A stretch of DNA of 64,000 bases from positions 3,286,001 through 3,350,000 of the forward strand of contig NZ_CP027712.1 in the NCBI RefSeq assembly GCF_003945765.1, read 5' to 3'. This document shows, one piece after another, positions 24,434 through 33,546 of this stretch. The notes under the pieces are model-generated. The model was not told where the DNA came from. It saw only the letters and a list, made by a program, of their open reading frames with translations, and made no database searches. How positions within the stretch are numbered: the stretch's first letter is position 1; every line of letters begins with the position of its first letter. The position numbers were made by a program, and so were the translations under genes. Origin of the DNA: Pseudomonas chlororaphis subsp. chlororaphis (GTDB lineage: Bacteria; Pseudomonadota; Gammaproteobacteria; Pseudomonadales; Pseudomonadaceae).

Positions 24434-26490
24434 GTGCAATCCTTACGGCTGCAGGCGCCGTTGCTCTGTTTTCCGCACAGCGGGGTGATGCCCGACTCGT
24501 TGAGGCGGCTGGGCAGCGGGACTTTGCCGGCCTTGTCGTTATCGGCGAGTTTCAAGGGGCCCGGCAACAGCGGCGCCGCTGGCGTACCCACGCCCGGCGC
24601 GCCGCCGGAGTTGATCTTCACGTCGGCCCCGCTGATGGTCACGCCACCAGCATCGAGCTTCACAAAGCTGCCCCCGGCCTTGGCGGTGAGTTCGGCGCCG
24701 GCTTCCAGAACCACGATGTTTCCGGTCTTGTAGTGGATTTCCTGGCCGGCTTCGACGAATTGCGCGGTGCCGATGTTGGCGTGCTGGGTGACGGCCACGG
24801 TGAGGTGGTCGTTGGCGCGGATTTCGCTTTTGCGGTCGAGGTGGGTGATGCGGTGCTCCTCGGCCTTGAGTTCGGTGAGGGTGTTGGCTTCGACCGTGTC
24901 GTGGCGTTGGTTGCCGACGCGGATCCGCTGGTCGTGCTCGACGTTTTCGTCCCAGTCGCGCTGGGCGTGCAGGTAGATCTGTTCGGCGCCTTTCTTGTCT
25001 TCGATGCGCAGTTCGTTGTAGCCCTTGCCGCCCGGCGAGCTGAGGGTCTTGAAGGTGCTGCGGGTCTTGTTCGCCGGCAGGTCGTAGGGGACCAGGTTTT
25101 CCTTGTGGTACAGGCAGCCGGTGACCAGGGGCTGGTCGGGGTCGCCTTCGAGGAAGGTCACCAGTACTTCCATGCCGATCCGCGGGATGGCGATGCCGCC
25201 GTAGGCCTTGCCGGCCCAGCCGCTGGCGACGCGGACCCAGCAGGAGGTGTTGTCGTCGGCCTGGCCGTCGCGGTCCCAGTGGAACTGCACCTTGATCCGG
25301 CCGTATTGGTCGCAATGGATTTCTTCGCCCTTGGGCCCGGTGACCACCGCGGTCTGGCTGCCCAGGGACTTGGGTTTCGGGTGTTCCAGCGGCGGGCGGT
25401 AGTGGGCGTCCCAGGGCGTGGCGAGGAAGCGGTTGCGGTAGCCCTGGTGGAAGTCGTCCTTGTTGCTGGTGACGTCGCTGGTGATGTTCTCGCCCAGCAC
25501 TTGCGGCTGCTTGCCTTCGTGGATCACCTCCAGCAGCAGCCACAGGTCGTTCCATTCGCTGCGCGGGTGGGCGGCCAGAGTCAGGAAGTGGCCGCTGACC
25601 AGGCTCGGCTCGTCGCCTTTGCCTTCGGCCAGCCGGTAGTCGCTGCGATGGCGTTCCAGGGCGCGGGTCGCCAGTTGCTTGCCGCGGACCTGCTGGGTGA
25701 ACAGGCCGGGGTAGTCGTAGTCTTCCAGGTCTGGCATGAATTCGGACTTGGCCGCGCCCTCGGGCAGCAGGCTCGGCTTCTCGAAGTCATAGTCGCGGCG
25801 GCTGACGCGGCTGGTGCGGGTTTCCAGGCGCAGGTTGAAGCGCTTGATCACCGGCTGTTCGGCGGCCATGCCCGAGTCCTGCTGGTAGTTCACCGCCGCC
25901 AGCTTGCGGAACACCGTCTGGTCGTCGCCGAACACCAGCTTGTGGCCGCTGGCGCTGTGCTGGAAGTGGAAGTGAATGCCTTCTTCTTCACACAAGCGCT
26001 GGATGAAGTGCAGGTCGGATTCGTCGTACTGGGTGCAGTAGACCCGCTCCGGGTAGGTGGCGCCGAGCTGGAAACTGTAGGCGTCGGCCAGGATGCCGCG
26101 GGCCTCGAGGACCTGGGCGATGATCTTCGGCACGCTGAGGTGCTGGTAGATCTTCTGGTTGAAGTTGTGGCGCAGGTAGTTGAGCTGTGGGGTCAGGCTG
26201 ATGCTGTAGCGGGTCAGCTTGCGCCCGGAATCGCCCTGGGCGATGCGGTACACCAGGCCGTGGATCAGGCCTTTACCGGTCGCGCCAAAGGTCAGGCAGG
26301 CCGGCTTGTGCAGGAGTTCTTCGAGCTTGAGGTCGGGACGCGCGCTGACCAGTTCGATATCGAAGCAGAAGGGTTGATTGAGGGCTTCGCGGCCAACGAA
26401 ACTGAGGACCTGAAGGTCGACCGAGGCGCCTTCGATCGTCAGGGAAATATGGGTAGCGTTAGCATCCAGCATGCCGTGAAATCCATCCAT
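24424..26490 (-). CDS. vgrG: Type VI secretion spike protein VgrG (TssI)
   Basis: A 688-residue VgrG with the gp27-like base (NATHISLTIEGASVDLQVLS; YCTQYDESDLHFIQRLCEEE) and gp5-like needle with OB-fold (WVRVASGWAGKAYGGIAIPR; EVLVTFLEGDPDQPLVTG). After the beta-helix the C-terminus has a Gly/Pro-rich extension ending in four cysteines within 16 residues (LCGKQSNGACSRKDCTCM). No fused toxin domain. First gene of a five-gene unit; no T6SS structural genes lie in the window, so this is an orphan vgrG island served by an apparatus elsewhere. Confidence 0.95.
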   Translation of the reverse strand: MDGFHGMLDANATHISLTIEGASVDLQVLSFVGREALNQPFCFDIELVSARPDLKLEELLHKPACLTFGATGKGLIHGLVYRIAQGDSGRKLTRYSISLTPQLNYLRHNFNQKIYQHLSVPKIIAQVLEARGILADAYSFQLGATYPERVYCTQYDESDLHFIQRLCEEEGIHFHFQHSASGHKLVFGDDQTVFRKLAAVNYQQDSGMAAEQPVIKRFNLRLETRTSRVSRRDYDFEKPSLLPEGAAKSEFMPDLEDYDYPGLFTQQVRGKQLATRALERHRSDYRLAEGKGDEPSLVSGHFLTLAAHPRSEWNDLWLLLEVIHEGKQPQVLGENITSDVTSNKDDFHQGYRNRFLATPWDAHYRPPLEHPKPKSLGSQTAVVTGPKGEEIHCDQYGRIKVQFHWDRDGQADDNTSCWVRVASGWAGKAYGGIAIPRIGMEVLVTFLEGDPDQPLVTGCLYHKENLVPYDLPANKTRSTFKTLSSPGGKGYNELRIEDKKGAEQIYLHAQRDWDENVEHDQRIRVGNQRHDTVEANTLTELKAEEHRITHLDRKSEIRANDHLTVAVTQHANIGTAQFVEAGQEIHYKTGNIVVLEAGAELTAKAGGSFVKLDAGGVTISGADVKINSGGAPGVGTPAAPLLPGPLKLADNDKAGKVPLPSRLNESGITPLCGKQSNGACSRKDCTCM

Positions 26491-26804
26491 TGAATAAGCA
26501 GGGGGCGGATGGTGCAGGAATAAGCCGGTCGATTCAAGCCGAGGCGGCCGCGGCTTTCCGCCCGCCGGAACATTCAGAAATGTCCGCGATAACCATTACT
26601 TATGCCTGACAACCCATCCGGCTAACGCCCTACAGGCATCAGCGGAGTTGGCTGTAAGGGATACGCCGATGGTCGCTCAGGGATTCCCGTGGCGACGCGG
26701 GCCGGCGACGGGCCTTCGAGCAGCGAGTCAGCGCCGCAATTGCCGTCGGCCAGCTGGCCCGCAAGGGCGACACAGGCTGTCGCCGGGGGCAGGTCGTTGT
26801 CGCG
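26491..26804. other. Intergenic region upstream of vgrG
   Basis: About 310 bases between the vgrG start and the epimerase stop, both on the minus strand. It should hold the vgrG promoter. A 95-codon minus-strand frame (26639-26926) overlapping the end of the epimerase gene was not judged real. Nothing else recognised. Confidence 0.35.
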
Positions 26805-27833
26805 TCAGGAACGCGGGGGCAACGGCGGCCGGTAGTAGCTCTGGAACCAATCGACAAAGCGCCCCAGGCCCTCGGCCAGGGGGACCTGCGGGCCGAAGCC
26901 GGTGACGTTCTCCAGGGCGCTGGCATCGGCGCAGGTGTTCAGCACGGTGCCGGGCTGCAACGGCAGGTACTCGACCTGTGCCTTGCGCCCGAGCAGTTGC
27001 TCCAGGGTGGCGACGTAGTCCTTGAGCTCCACCGAACGTTGCCCGCCGATATTGAACAGACGCCAGGGCGCCATGCTGGTGGCGGGGTCGGGGTGTTCGC
27101 GGTTCCACAAGGGGTTGCGCACCGGTGGCTTGCCCAGCAGGCGAACCAGGGATTCGACCAGGTCGTCGATATAGGTGAAGTCGCGCTGGTGCATACCGTA
27201 GTTGAACAGCTTCAGCGGACGGCCTTCGCAGATGGCCCGGGCGAACAGCACCGGCGACATGTCCGGGCGTCCCCAGGGGCCATATACGGTAAAGAAGCGC
27301 AGGCCGGTGGCCGGCATGTCGAACAGATGGCTGTAGCTATGGGCCATCAGCTCGTTGGCCCTTTTGCTCGCGGCGTACAGCGACAGCGGATGGTCCGCGG
27401 TGTCGCTGGCCTTGTGCGGCAGTTGATGGTTGGCGCCGTACACCGAACTGGACGACGCGTAAATCAGGTGTTCGGGCGGATAGCGCCGGCACATTTCCAG
27501 CAGGTTGAGAAAGCCGCCGAGGTTGTTGTCCAGGTAAGCCTTGGGGTTTTCCAGGGAATAACGTCCCCCGGCCTGGGCCGCCAGGTTGATCACCACCTGC
27601 GGGCGAACCTGGGCGAACAGCCGGTCGAGGGCTTCGGTATCGCCGAGGTCGAGGCGGTACAGCGGGAACTGTCCCACCTGCTGCTCCACCCAGCGCACCC
27701 GGTCGCGTTTGAGTTGCGGGTCGTAGTAGTCGTTGAAATTATCCAGCCCGGTGACCTGATGCCCATCCTTGAGCAAACGCAGTGCGGTATGGGCGCCGAT
27801 GAAGCCGGCGGCCCCGGTGATCAGGATATTCAT
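26805..27833 (-). CDS. NAD-dependent nucleotide-sugar epimerase (UDP-glucuronate 4-epimerase-like)
   Basis: A 342-residue extended short-chain dehydrogenase. Rossmann motif GAAGFIGAHTALRLL at the N-terminus, SSSSVYGAN and the catalytic YAASKRANE are present. The sequence around DNFNDYYDPQLKRDR and DFTYIDDLVE places it with UDP-glucuronate 4-epimerases, which give UDP-galacturonate. The conserved QAGVRYS of that family reads QAGGRYS. I chose the ATG at 27833; the frame above it is not conserved. It directly overlaps the end of a UDP-glucose dehydrogenase remnant (27830-28015), so the pair once formed a UDP-glucose to UDP-galacturonate route. The role now would need UDP-glucuronate from elsewhere, for example from the intact ugd at 57877-59250. 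Confidence 0.85.
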   Translation of the reverse strand: MNILITGAAGFIGAHTALRLLKDGHQVTGLDNFNDYYDPQLKRDRVRWVEQQVGQFPLYRLDLGDTEALDRLFAQVRPQVVINLAAQAGGRYSLENPKAYLDNNLGGFLNLLEMCRRYPPEHLIYASSSSVYGANHQLPHKASDTADHPLSLYAASKRANELMAHSYSHLFDMPATGLRFFTVYGPWGRPDMSPVLFARAICEGRPLKLFNYGMHQRDFTYIDDLVESLVRLLGKPPVRNPLWNREHPDPATSMAPWRLFNIGGQRSVELKDYVATLEQLLGRKAQVEYLPLQPGTVLNTCADASALENVTGFGPQVPLAEGLGRFVDWFQSYYRPPLPPRS

Positions 27834-28015
27834 GCGCAGAGCGCCCCCGGTACGTGCCAGGGCAAGCCACTGCCCGGGGGACACAGGCGAGCGATGTCCC
27901 GCGCGATGGCGAGGGCGACTGCTTGTACCAGGCCGACATGGCCGGTACCAAAAACGCTGACATCCAAGGGAGGAACCTCATCCGTGATGGGTAATGCGTG
28001 AGTTTCATGGCTCAC
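27830..28015 (-). pseudogene. 5' remnant of a UDP-glucose 6-dehydrogenase gene
   Basis: A 61-codon frame whose residues 18-35 (DVSVFGTGHVGLVQAVAL) match the start of UDP-glucose dehydrogenase; compare [16 protein letters not shown] in the intact ugd of this window. After this NAD-binding beta-alpha unit the match is lost (ARDIARLCPPG...) and the frame ends by overlapping the epimerase start. It is best read as a gene reduced by a large internal deletion. Whether the short frame is still translated to couple epimerase expression is unknown. Confidence 0.65.
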
Positions 28016-28607
28016 TTTTTAAAGAACTGAATAGGTGCAAGTCCTTTTCGCGTTCTTTTTTTGACACTACCACAGCGCGGAGACGGTTAATTGGCGTTTT
28101 GCCGTGTTATATAAATGACGAAGGCGTTTTGTATAACCCTATTTAAGAAATAATACCGTTTAAAATCAATTAGATAATATGAATGAAAGGCTCATGAAAG
28201 CCTTGGGGCAATTCCTGGGTAACAAACCCGGCAGAGCAAATTAATCCGACGAGCGGTAGATGTTTTAACGAAAAAAACGCCATTTTTATCCTGGCGCAGG
28301 CTTCCTTGGATCCAAAACCTCTCGAAGCGCCCAATGAATAGCGCCTTGGCCAAGAGCCTGGAGAAAGGCAAAGAGTGTTGGAAATGATCGCTTTATTCGA
28401 GGCGAGGGCAGCGCGTTGAAGGAGGGCGCTCAGGGCCAAAGGCTGTAGCAGCTTCAGACTAAAGTCGGGTGTAGCCCGTCAAAGCCATCTGCCATCATTT
28501 GCGATCAACATTGATTTGATCAATTCACCTGGCCAGAAACGATTCGCCAGATGGATTGCTATTGCCTTTCTTTCGTCCGCGTTACCGATGCACAGCTGGA
28601 GCCTTTC
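28016..28607. other. AT-rich intergenic region upstream of the porin gene
   Basis: About 590 bases, markedly AT-rich between about 28050 and 28200 (TTATATAAATGACG, TTAGATAATATGAATG). It separates the divergent epimerase and porin transcripts and probably holds both promoters. A minus-strand frame 28170-28439 (89 codons) has no domain character and was not called. No repeats of the window's two families seen here. Confidence 0.4.
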
Positions 28608-29918
28608 ATGCCTTTCCCTTTGCTGCACTCATTCCGACCACTGCGTTATCCAACGGTGGGCCTCGGCGCCCTGTGCCTGTGCGCGGGTTTTACCGCCCAG
28701 GCCGAGGCCGCGGGTTTCTTCGAAGACAGCAGCGCCAAGCTCGAGTCGCGCACTATCTACTTCAACCGTGACTTCCGCGACGGCCATACCAGCAACGATC
28801 AGGGTGCCTCCAAGCGCGAAGAGTCGGCGCAAGGGTTCATTCTCAACCTGCAATCGGGCTACACCGAAGGCACCGTCGGCTTTGGTATCGACGCGCTGGG
28901 CATGCTCGGCTTCAAGCTCGATTCCAGCCCCGACCGCAGCAACAGCGGCCTGCTGCCGTCCAGCGGCCAGGACCCGCGGGGTTCCAAGGACCAATACGCC
29001 AAGCTCGGCCTGACCGCCAAGGTGCGCCTGTCGCAGAGTGTGCTCAAGTACGGCGCGCTGCTGCCGGACTTGCCGCTGCTCAAGTACAACGACGGGCGCC
29101 TGCTGCCGACTATGTTCAACGGCGCCATGCTCACCTCCAAAGAGATCAAGGACCTGACGTTCACGGCCGCGCGGCTGGACAAGTACACCGCCCGGGACTC
29201 CACGGACGCCCAGGACATCCGCGTGCACTGCAAGAACAAACGCTATGCCTGCAACGTTACCGCCGACCATTTCGACATGTACGGCATCGACTACAAGTTC
29301 AACGACCGCCTGACCGGCCAGTATCACTACGCGGAGCTGGAGGACATCTACCGCCAGCACTTCATCGGCCTGCTGGCCAACCAGCCGCTGGGCCAGGGCG
29401 TGCTCAAGGCTGACCTGCGCCTGCTCAAGAGCGCCGACAGCGGCGCTGAGCGCGCTGGCTCCATCGATAACCGCGCCTTGAGCAGCATGCTCGGCTACGC
29501 CATCGACGGCCATACCTTCAGCGCTGGCTGGCAGCGCATGAACGGCGACAACTCGATGCCATACCTCGATGGCAGCAACCCGTACCTGGTCAACTATGTG
29601 CAGGTCAACGACTTCGCCGCCGCCCAGGAGCGTTCCTGGCAGTTGCGCTACGACTATGACTTCAAGGCCATCGGCATCAACGGCCTGAGCTTCCTGACCC
29701 GCTATGTCAGCGGCGACCATATCAAGGTCCCGGGCAGCGACCAGGAAGGCCGCGAGTGGGAACGCGACAGCGAACTCAAGTACGTGGTGCAGAGCGGCAC
29801 CTTCAAGGACGTCAGCCTGCGCTTGCGTAACGCCACCTACCGCAGCAACTACGAAAAATACGCGCGGGACGTGGACGAGACGCGGCTGATCGTCAGCTAC
29901 AACTTCTCGATTCTCTGA
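28608..29918 (+). CDS. OprD-family outer-membrane porin
   Basis: A 436-residue precursor of an 18-strand substrate-specific OprD/OccD-OccK channel. The signal peptide ends around AQAEA. The mature start GFFEDSSAKLESRTIYFNRD is the OprD hallmark, and the protein ends in the outer-membrane signature (RLIVSYNFSIL). Basic-ladder and loop segments such as GIDALGMLGFKLDSS and LTSKEIKDLTF are typical. The extracellular loop carries two cysteines (VHCKNKRYACN), which could form a disulphide. I chose the ATG at 28608 (GGAG six bases upstream). Substrate unknown; probably a carboxylate, amino acid or sugar acid. Stands alone, followed by a repeat cluster. Confidence 0.92.
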   Translation: MPFPLLHSFRPLRYPTVGLGALCLCAGFTAQAEAAGFFEDSSAKLESRTIYFNRDFRDGHTSNDQGASKREESAQGFILNLQSGYTEGTVGFGIDALGMLGFKLDSSPDRSNSGLLPSSGQDPRGSKDQYAKLGLTAKVRLSQSVLKYGALLPDLPLLKYNDGRLLPTMFNGAMLTSKEIKDLTFTAARLDKYTARDSTDAQDIRVHCKNKRYACNVTADHFDMYGIDYKFNDRLTGQYHYAELEDIYRQHFIGLLANQPLGQGVLKADLRLLKSADSGAERAGSIDNRALSSMLGYAIDGHTFSAGWQRMNGDNSMPYLDGSNPYLVNYVQVNDFAAAQERSWQLRYDYDFKAIGINGLSFLTRYVSGDHIKVPGSDQEGREWERDSELKYVVQSGTFKDVSLRLRNATYRSNYEKYARDVDETRLIVSYNFSIL

Positions 29919-29929
29919 TGGCGCTGCCG

Positions 29930-30347
29930 GAAGCTGAATCCGCGATCTGTCTGGAGAAACGCATTGGCAGGCTTTGCGGCCGCTGCGCGCCCGATCGCAG
30001 GCTGCGCCAGCGGCTACAAGGTTTGCGGTGTCTGTGTAGCCGCTGCCGAGCTTGCGAGGCTGCGATCGGTTTGGGTGGCATTTCGACGTAGCGACCGCTA
30101 ATTCTGAATCTGCGATCTGTCTGGATGAACGAATCGGTTGGTTTACGACTGCTTCGCAGCCGATCGCAGGCTGCGCCAGCGGCTACAGGGATCGTGGTGT
30201 CTGTGTAGCCGCTGCCGAGCCTGCGAGGCTGCGATCGACTACGCAGTAGTCGCGATCTGCACACGGCCACTTCAGATAGATCGCGTTGCTGGCTTTTGCG
30301 GCTGCCTTGCAGCCGGTCGCAGCCTCGCGGAGCTCGGCAGCGGCTAC
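29930..30347. repeat. Tandem cluster of about 2.5 palindromic repeat elements
   Basis: Units begin with GTAGCCGCTGCCGAGC (30036 and 30205, period 169) and end with CGCCAGCGGCTAC or CGGCAGCGGCTAC; a preceding partial copy ends at 30017. Each unit is an imperfect palindrome with a semi-conserved interior (GAATC(T/C)GCGATCTGTCTGGA). It fills the gap between the porin and lipoprotein genes; no gene is present. Confidence 0.85.
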
Positions 30348-30383
30348 AGAGAATGCGGACGCGGGGAGACCCGTGTCAGGCGG

Positions 30384-31007
30384 TTACAGCCAGTGCCAGA
30401 AGCGGCTCCAGAAGCCGCGGTCCAGCTCTTCCCGGCAGCTGGCGTATTGCTGGCCGTACAGGCTGGAGCGGCTTTGCACTTTCATCGCCACGGTCTGCAG
30501 CCAGGGCTTGGCCGTATAGGTCTGCCGGCGGTAGCCACCCCAGCCTTCGTGATAGTTCAGGTACTGGCGGTAGGCATCCTGCTTGGTCACGCCGTTGACT
30601 CGTGTGGTCTGGTCCATGTACCAGCCGATAAAGTCGGTGGCGTCGGCGAAGTTGGTGCGGCTGGCCCAGTAGTTGTCGCCCTTGCGCTGGTAGTCGCCCC
30701 AGACTTCGTCCTTGGCCTGCGGGTAGCCGGCCGCCGTGCTCACCCGGCCCCAGGGAATCACCCACAGCAGGTATTTGCGTGGCGGCAAGGCGTCCTGCTT
30801 GAAGCTCGATTCCTGGTAGATGATCGACAGCGGCACCTGGATCGGCACCCCCCATTTCTCTTCGGTGGCCTTGGCGGCTTTGTACCAGTCGCTTTTCTCG
30901 CGAAAGATCTCGCAGATGTCGTTGGGGTTGGCCGGCGGCGAGGTCGCGCAACCGGTCAGGATGAGAGGGAAGACTACGGCGGCACAGGCAAAGCGGGTCA
31001 AAGGCAA
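30384..31007 (-). CDS. Lipoprotein with transglycosylase SLT-like domain
   Basis: A 207-residue lipoprotein: signal peptide with lipobox LTGCATSPP (Cys at about 20). The mature domain has the lysozyme-like pattern PLSIIYQESSFKQDA, with Glu as the candidate catalytic acid, then AGYPQAKDEVWGDYQRK and YLNYHEGWGGYRRQTY. This suggests a soluble-lytic-transglycosylase-type peptidoglycan enzyme at the inner face of the outer membrane, although the family is often annotated only as hypothetical. Full length. It sits downstream of the mannitol operon on the same strand, 56 bases past mtlZ, with no terminator seen between them. Confidence 0.75.
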   Translation of the reverse strand: MPLTRFACAAVVFPLILTGCATSPPANPNDICEIFREKSDWYKAAKATEEKWGVPIQVPLSIIYQESSFKQDALPPRKYLLWVIPWGRVSTAAGYPQAKDEVWGDYQRKGDNYWASRTNFADATDFIGWYMDQTTRVNGVTKQDAYRQYLNYHEGWGGYRRQTYTAKPWLQTVAMKVQSRSSLYGQQYASCREELDRGFWSRFWHWL

Positions 31008-31063
31008 GGCTCTATTCGGGTCGATGGGGGCGCCAATGTGATACGAATGCGGCGCCCCTGCGA

Positions 31064-32008
31064 TCAGTTCAATTGGTGGCGATAGGGCAGGTCCGGTCCG
31101 GTCTTGCCACAGGTCAGCGCCGCGGCGCGGATGGCGAACCTGAGCATCTGGTCGATCTGGTCCCGGCTCAAGCCCGCCACACCCTCCAACGAATCCAGCT
31201 GCCGTTCGGTCAGCCAGGCAATCAAGGCGGCCTGGAAGGTGTCGCCGGCGCCCACGGTGTCGGCCATCTTAATCGGCATGGCCGGCGCCGACCAGCGGCC
31301 ATGCACCCGGCTGAACACCGTCGCGCCCTCTGCGCCGCGGGTCAGGAACACCAGCTGGCAGTGATGCTGCAGCCAGCCTTCGATCACGTGCTGTGGGTCC
31401 TGGTCGGGGTAGAGCAGGTGCAAGTCTTCGTCGCTGACCTTGATCAGGTCGGCCAGCCGGACCAGGGTGTCGATGCGCTGGCGCCACAGCTGGATGTCCG
31501 GAGCCGGGTTGAGGCGCACGTTGGGGTCGAGGCTGATCAGGCGCTGGCCGCGCTCGCGACGCACCAGCGCCAGCAGGGTGTCGCCGATCGGCTGCACCAC
31601 CAGGGAAAACGAACCGACGTGCAGGCCGCGCACCTGGCTGTCGAGCGGCGGCAGGTCACTGAGCTGCAACTGGCGGTCGGCGCAGCCTTCGCCACGGAAG
31701 CTGTATTGCGGCGAGCCGTTGGCGCCGACCGCGACCATCGCCAGGGTGGTCGGCGCCTCGACATGCAGCAGGTAGTCCTCGCCCACGCCTTCGTCGCGCA
31801 GCACCTGCAACAGGCGTCGGCCGAGGTAATCGGTGGAGAGCCCGGCGAACAGCGCCGCGTCCACGCCCAGGCGGCGCAGACCGACCGCGACATTGAAGGG
31901 TGAACCGCCGGCGATGGCCTGGAAGTTGACCCGCGATGCCCGACCGCTGGCATCGTTTTCGCTGAAAAAATCGAACAGTGCTTCACCACAGACCAGATAC
32001 ATAGTCAT
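31064..32008 (-). CDS. mtlZ: Fructokinase of the mannitol operon (PfkB family)
   Basis: A 314-residue PfkB/ribokinase-family sugar kinase that phosphorylates the fructose produced from mannitol. The N-terminal GEALFDFF and GGSPFNVAVGLRRLG and the anion-hole motif DTVGAGDTFQAAL with its catalytic Asp are present. Its ATG overlaps the mtlY stop (ATGA). It is the last gene of the operon, in the same place as mtlZ of P. fluorescens. Confidence 0.92.
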   Translation of the reverse strand: MTMYLVCGEALFDFFSENDASGRASRVNFQAIAGGSPFNVAVGLRRLGVDAALFAGLSTDYLGRRLLQVLRDEGVGEDYLLHVEAPTTLAMVAVGANGSPQYSFRGEGCADRQLQLSDLPPLDSQVRGLHVGSFSLVVQPIGDTLLALVRRERGQRLISLDPNVRLNPAPDIQLWRQRIDTLVRLADLIKVSDEDLHLLYPDQDPQHVIEGWLQHHCQLVFLTRGAEGATVFSRVHGRWSAPAMPIKMADTVGAGDTFQAALIAWLTERQLDSLEGVAGLSRDQIDQMLRFAIRAAALTCGKTGPDLPYRHQLN

Positions 32009-33513
32009 TCGCTCTTCAAAAGGGTTGTCACATGCTGTTGGTAACGTTCATAGGCCTGCTGATAGGCCGCGACATTGGCCGCTATCGGCCAGGTCTCGCT
32101 GCTTGCATCGAGCCTCACGCAGCGCTGGCACAATTGCGCCAGGCTCTGCGGCCGGTCGCTGCTGCGGGAATAGCACCAGGCCGCCTGGATCGCCGCGCCC
32201 AGGGCCGCCGCTTCGCTCTGCTCGGTGCAGACCACCGGGGTGTGCATGATATCGGCGACCATCTGCCGCCACAGCGGGCTTTTCGAACCACCGCCGATCA
32301 GGCGGATGCCCTGGCTTTGCAGGCCGTTGTGGCGCAGCAGGTCGAGGCCGTAGCGCAGGCCGAAGGTGGTGCCCTCGACCACCGCGCGGCACAGGTTGGC
32401 CCGGGTCAGGTTGTCGGCGGTCAGCCCCAGCAGGCTGCCGCTGGCATGGGGCAGGGCGGGGACCCGCTCGCCGTTGAGGAACGGCAGCATGCACACGCCC
32501 TCGGCACCGATCGGCGCCTGCGCCACCAGCTGGTTGAAGGCATCGATATCCAGCTCGAACAGTTCGCGCACCGCGCCGGTGGCATTGGTCAGGTTCATGG
32601 TGCAGATCAGCGGCAGCCAGCCGCCGCTGGAGGAACAGAAGGTCGCCACCGCGGCGTCTGCGCTGACCCGGGGTTGCTCGGCATAGGCGTACAGGGTGCC
32701 GGAGGAACCCAGGCTCATGGTGATCGCCCCGGGCTGGATATTGCCGGTGCCGATGGCCCCGAGCATGTTGTCGCCGCCACCGCTGGACACCAGCGCCCGC
32801 GGGTTGAGGCCCAGGTGCCGGGCGAGCTCCGGCAGCAGCGTGCCCACCGGCTGGTCGGCTTCGAGCAGTTCCGGCAAGGCGGCTTCCAGGCGGCCGTCGG
32901 GGTCGATGTGCCGGAGCAGTTCCAGGTCCCACTGGCGGCTGCGCACGTTGAAATAGCCGGTGCCCGAGGCATCGCCGTATTCGCTGCAGCAGCGGCCGGT
33001 CAGCCAGTAATTCAGGTAGTCGTGGGGCAGCAGCACATGGGCGATGCGCTGGAAAATCTGCGGATGCTGTTCCCGGGTCCACAGCAGTTTCGACACGGTG
33101 TAGCCGGGGGCAATCGCCACACCGAGGCGCTCCAGGGAGCCCTGTTCGCCGCTCAGGTAATCCAGCAGGCGCTGGTTCTGTGGGGTGGATTCGGTGTCGC
33201 ACCAGAGCTTGGCCGGGCGCAGCACCTGGCCCTGCTGGTCGAGCAGGACCAGGCCGTGCTGCTGGCCGGAGACGCCGATGCCGAGGATGTCCAGGCCGCT
33301 GACCCCCGCCGCCAATAACGCACGGCGGGTGGCCAGGGTGAACGCCTCGCGCCATTGCTCGACGTCCTGTTCACGGCGGCCGTTGGCGCCGCTGATCAGG
33401 CTGTGGGGCGCCGCGCCCAGGCCCAGTACTTCACCGCTGGCGGCGTCGAGGACGATGGCCTTGGTGCCCTGGGTGCCGCAGTCGATGCCGAGGAAAAGCT
33501 GTTGCGTCGTCAT
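32005..33513 (-). CDS. mtlY: Xylulokinase of the mannitol/arabitol operon (FGGY family)
   Basis: A 502-residue FGGY carbohydrate kinase phosphorylating D-xylulose, the oxidation product of arabitol. N-terminal phosphate loop LGIDCGTQGTKAIVLD, substrate-binding ISGANGRREQDVEQW and adenosine-loop RLIGGGSKSPLWRQMVADI are visible. Translationally coupled to mtlZ. About 150 bases with a repeat element separate it from mtlD upstream. Confidence 0.93.
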   Translation of the reverse strand: MTTQQLFLGIDCGTQGTKAIVLDAASGEVLGLGAAPHSLISGANGRREQDVEQWREAFTLATRRALLAAGVSGLDILGIGVSGQQHGLVLLDQQGQVLRPAKLWCDTESTPQNQRLLDYLSGEQGSLERLGVAIAPGYTVSKLLWTREQHPQIFQRIAHVLLPHDYLNYWLTGRCCSEYGDASGTGYFNVRSRQWDLELLRHIDPDGRLEAALPELLEADQPVGTLLPELARHLGLNPRALVSSGGGDNMLGAIGTGNIQPGAITMSLGSSGTLYAYAEQPRVSADAAVATFCSSSGGWLPLICTMNLTNATGAVRELFELDIDAFNQLVAQAPIGAEGVCMLPFLNGERVPALPHASGSLLGLTADNLTRANLCRAVVEGTTFGLRYGLDLLRHNGLQSQGIRLIGGGSKSPLWRQMVADIMHTPVVCTEQSEAAALGAAIQAAWCYSRSSDRPQSLAQLCQRCVRLDASSETWPIAANVAAYQQAYERYQQHVTTLLKSE

Positions 33514-33546
33514 GGATGAACCTGCACAAAATTAATCAAACCCACT

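Noticed and set aside
28170..28439. An 89-codon minus-strand frame in the AT-rich gap before the porin gene
   Set aside because: No ribosome site or domain features; probably chance in intergenic DNA.
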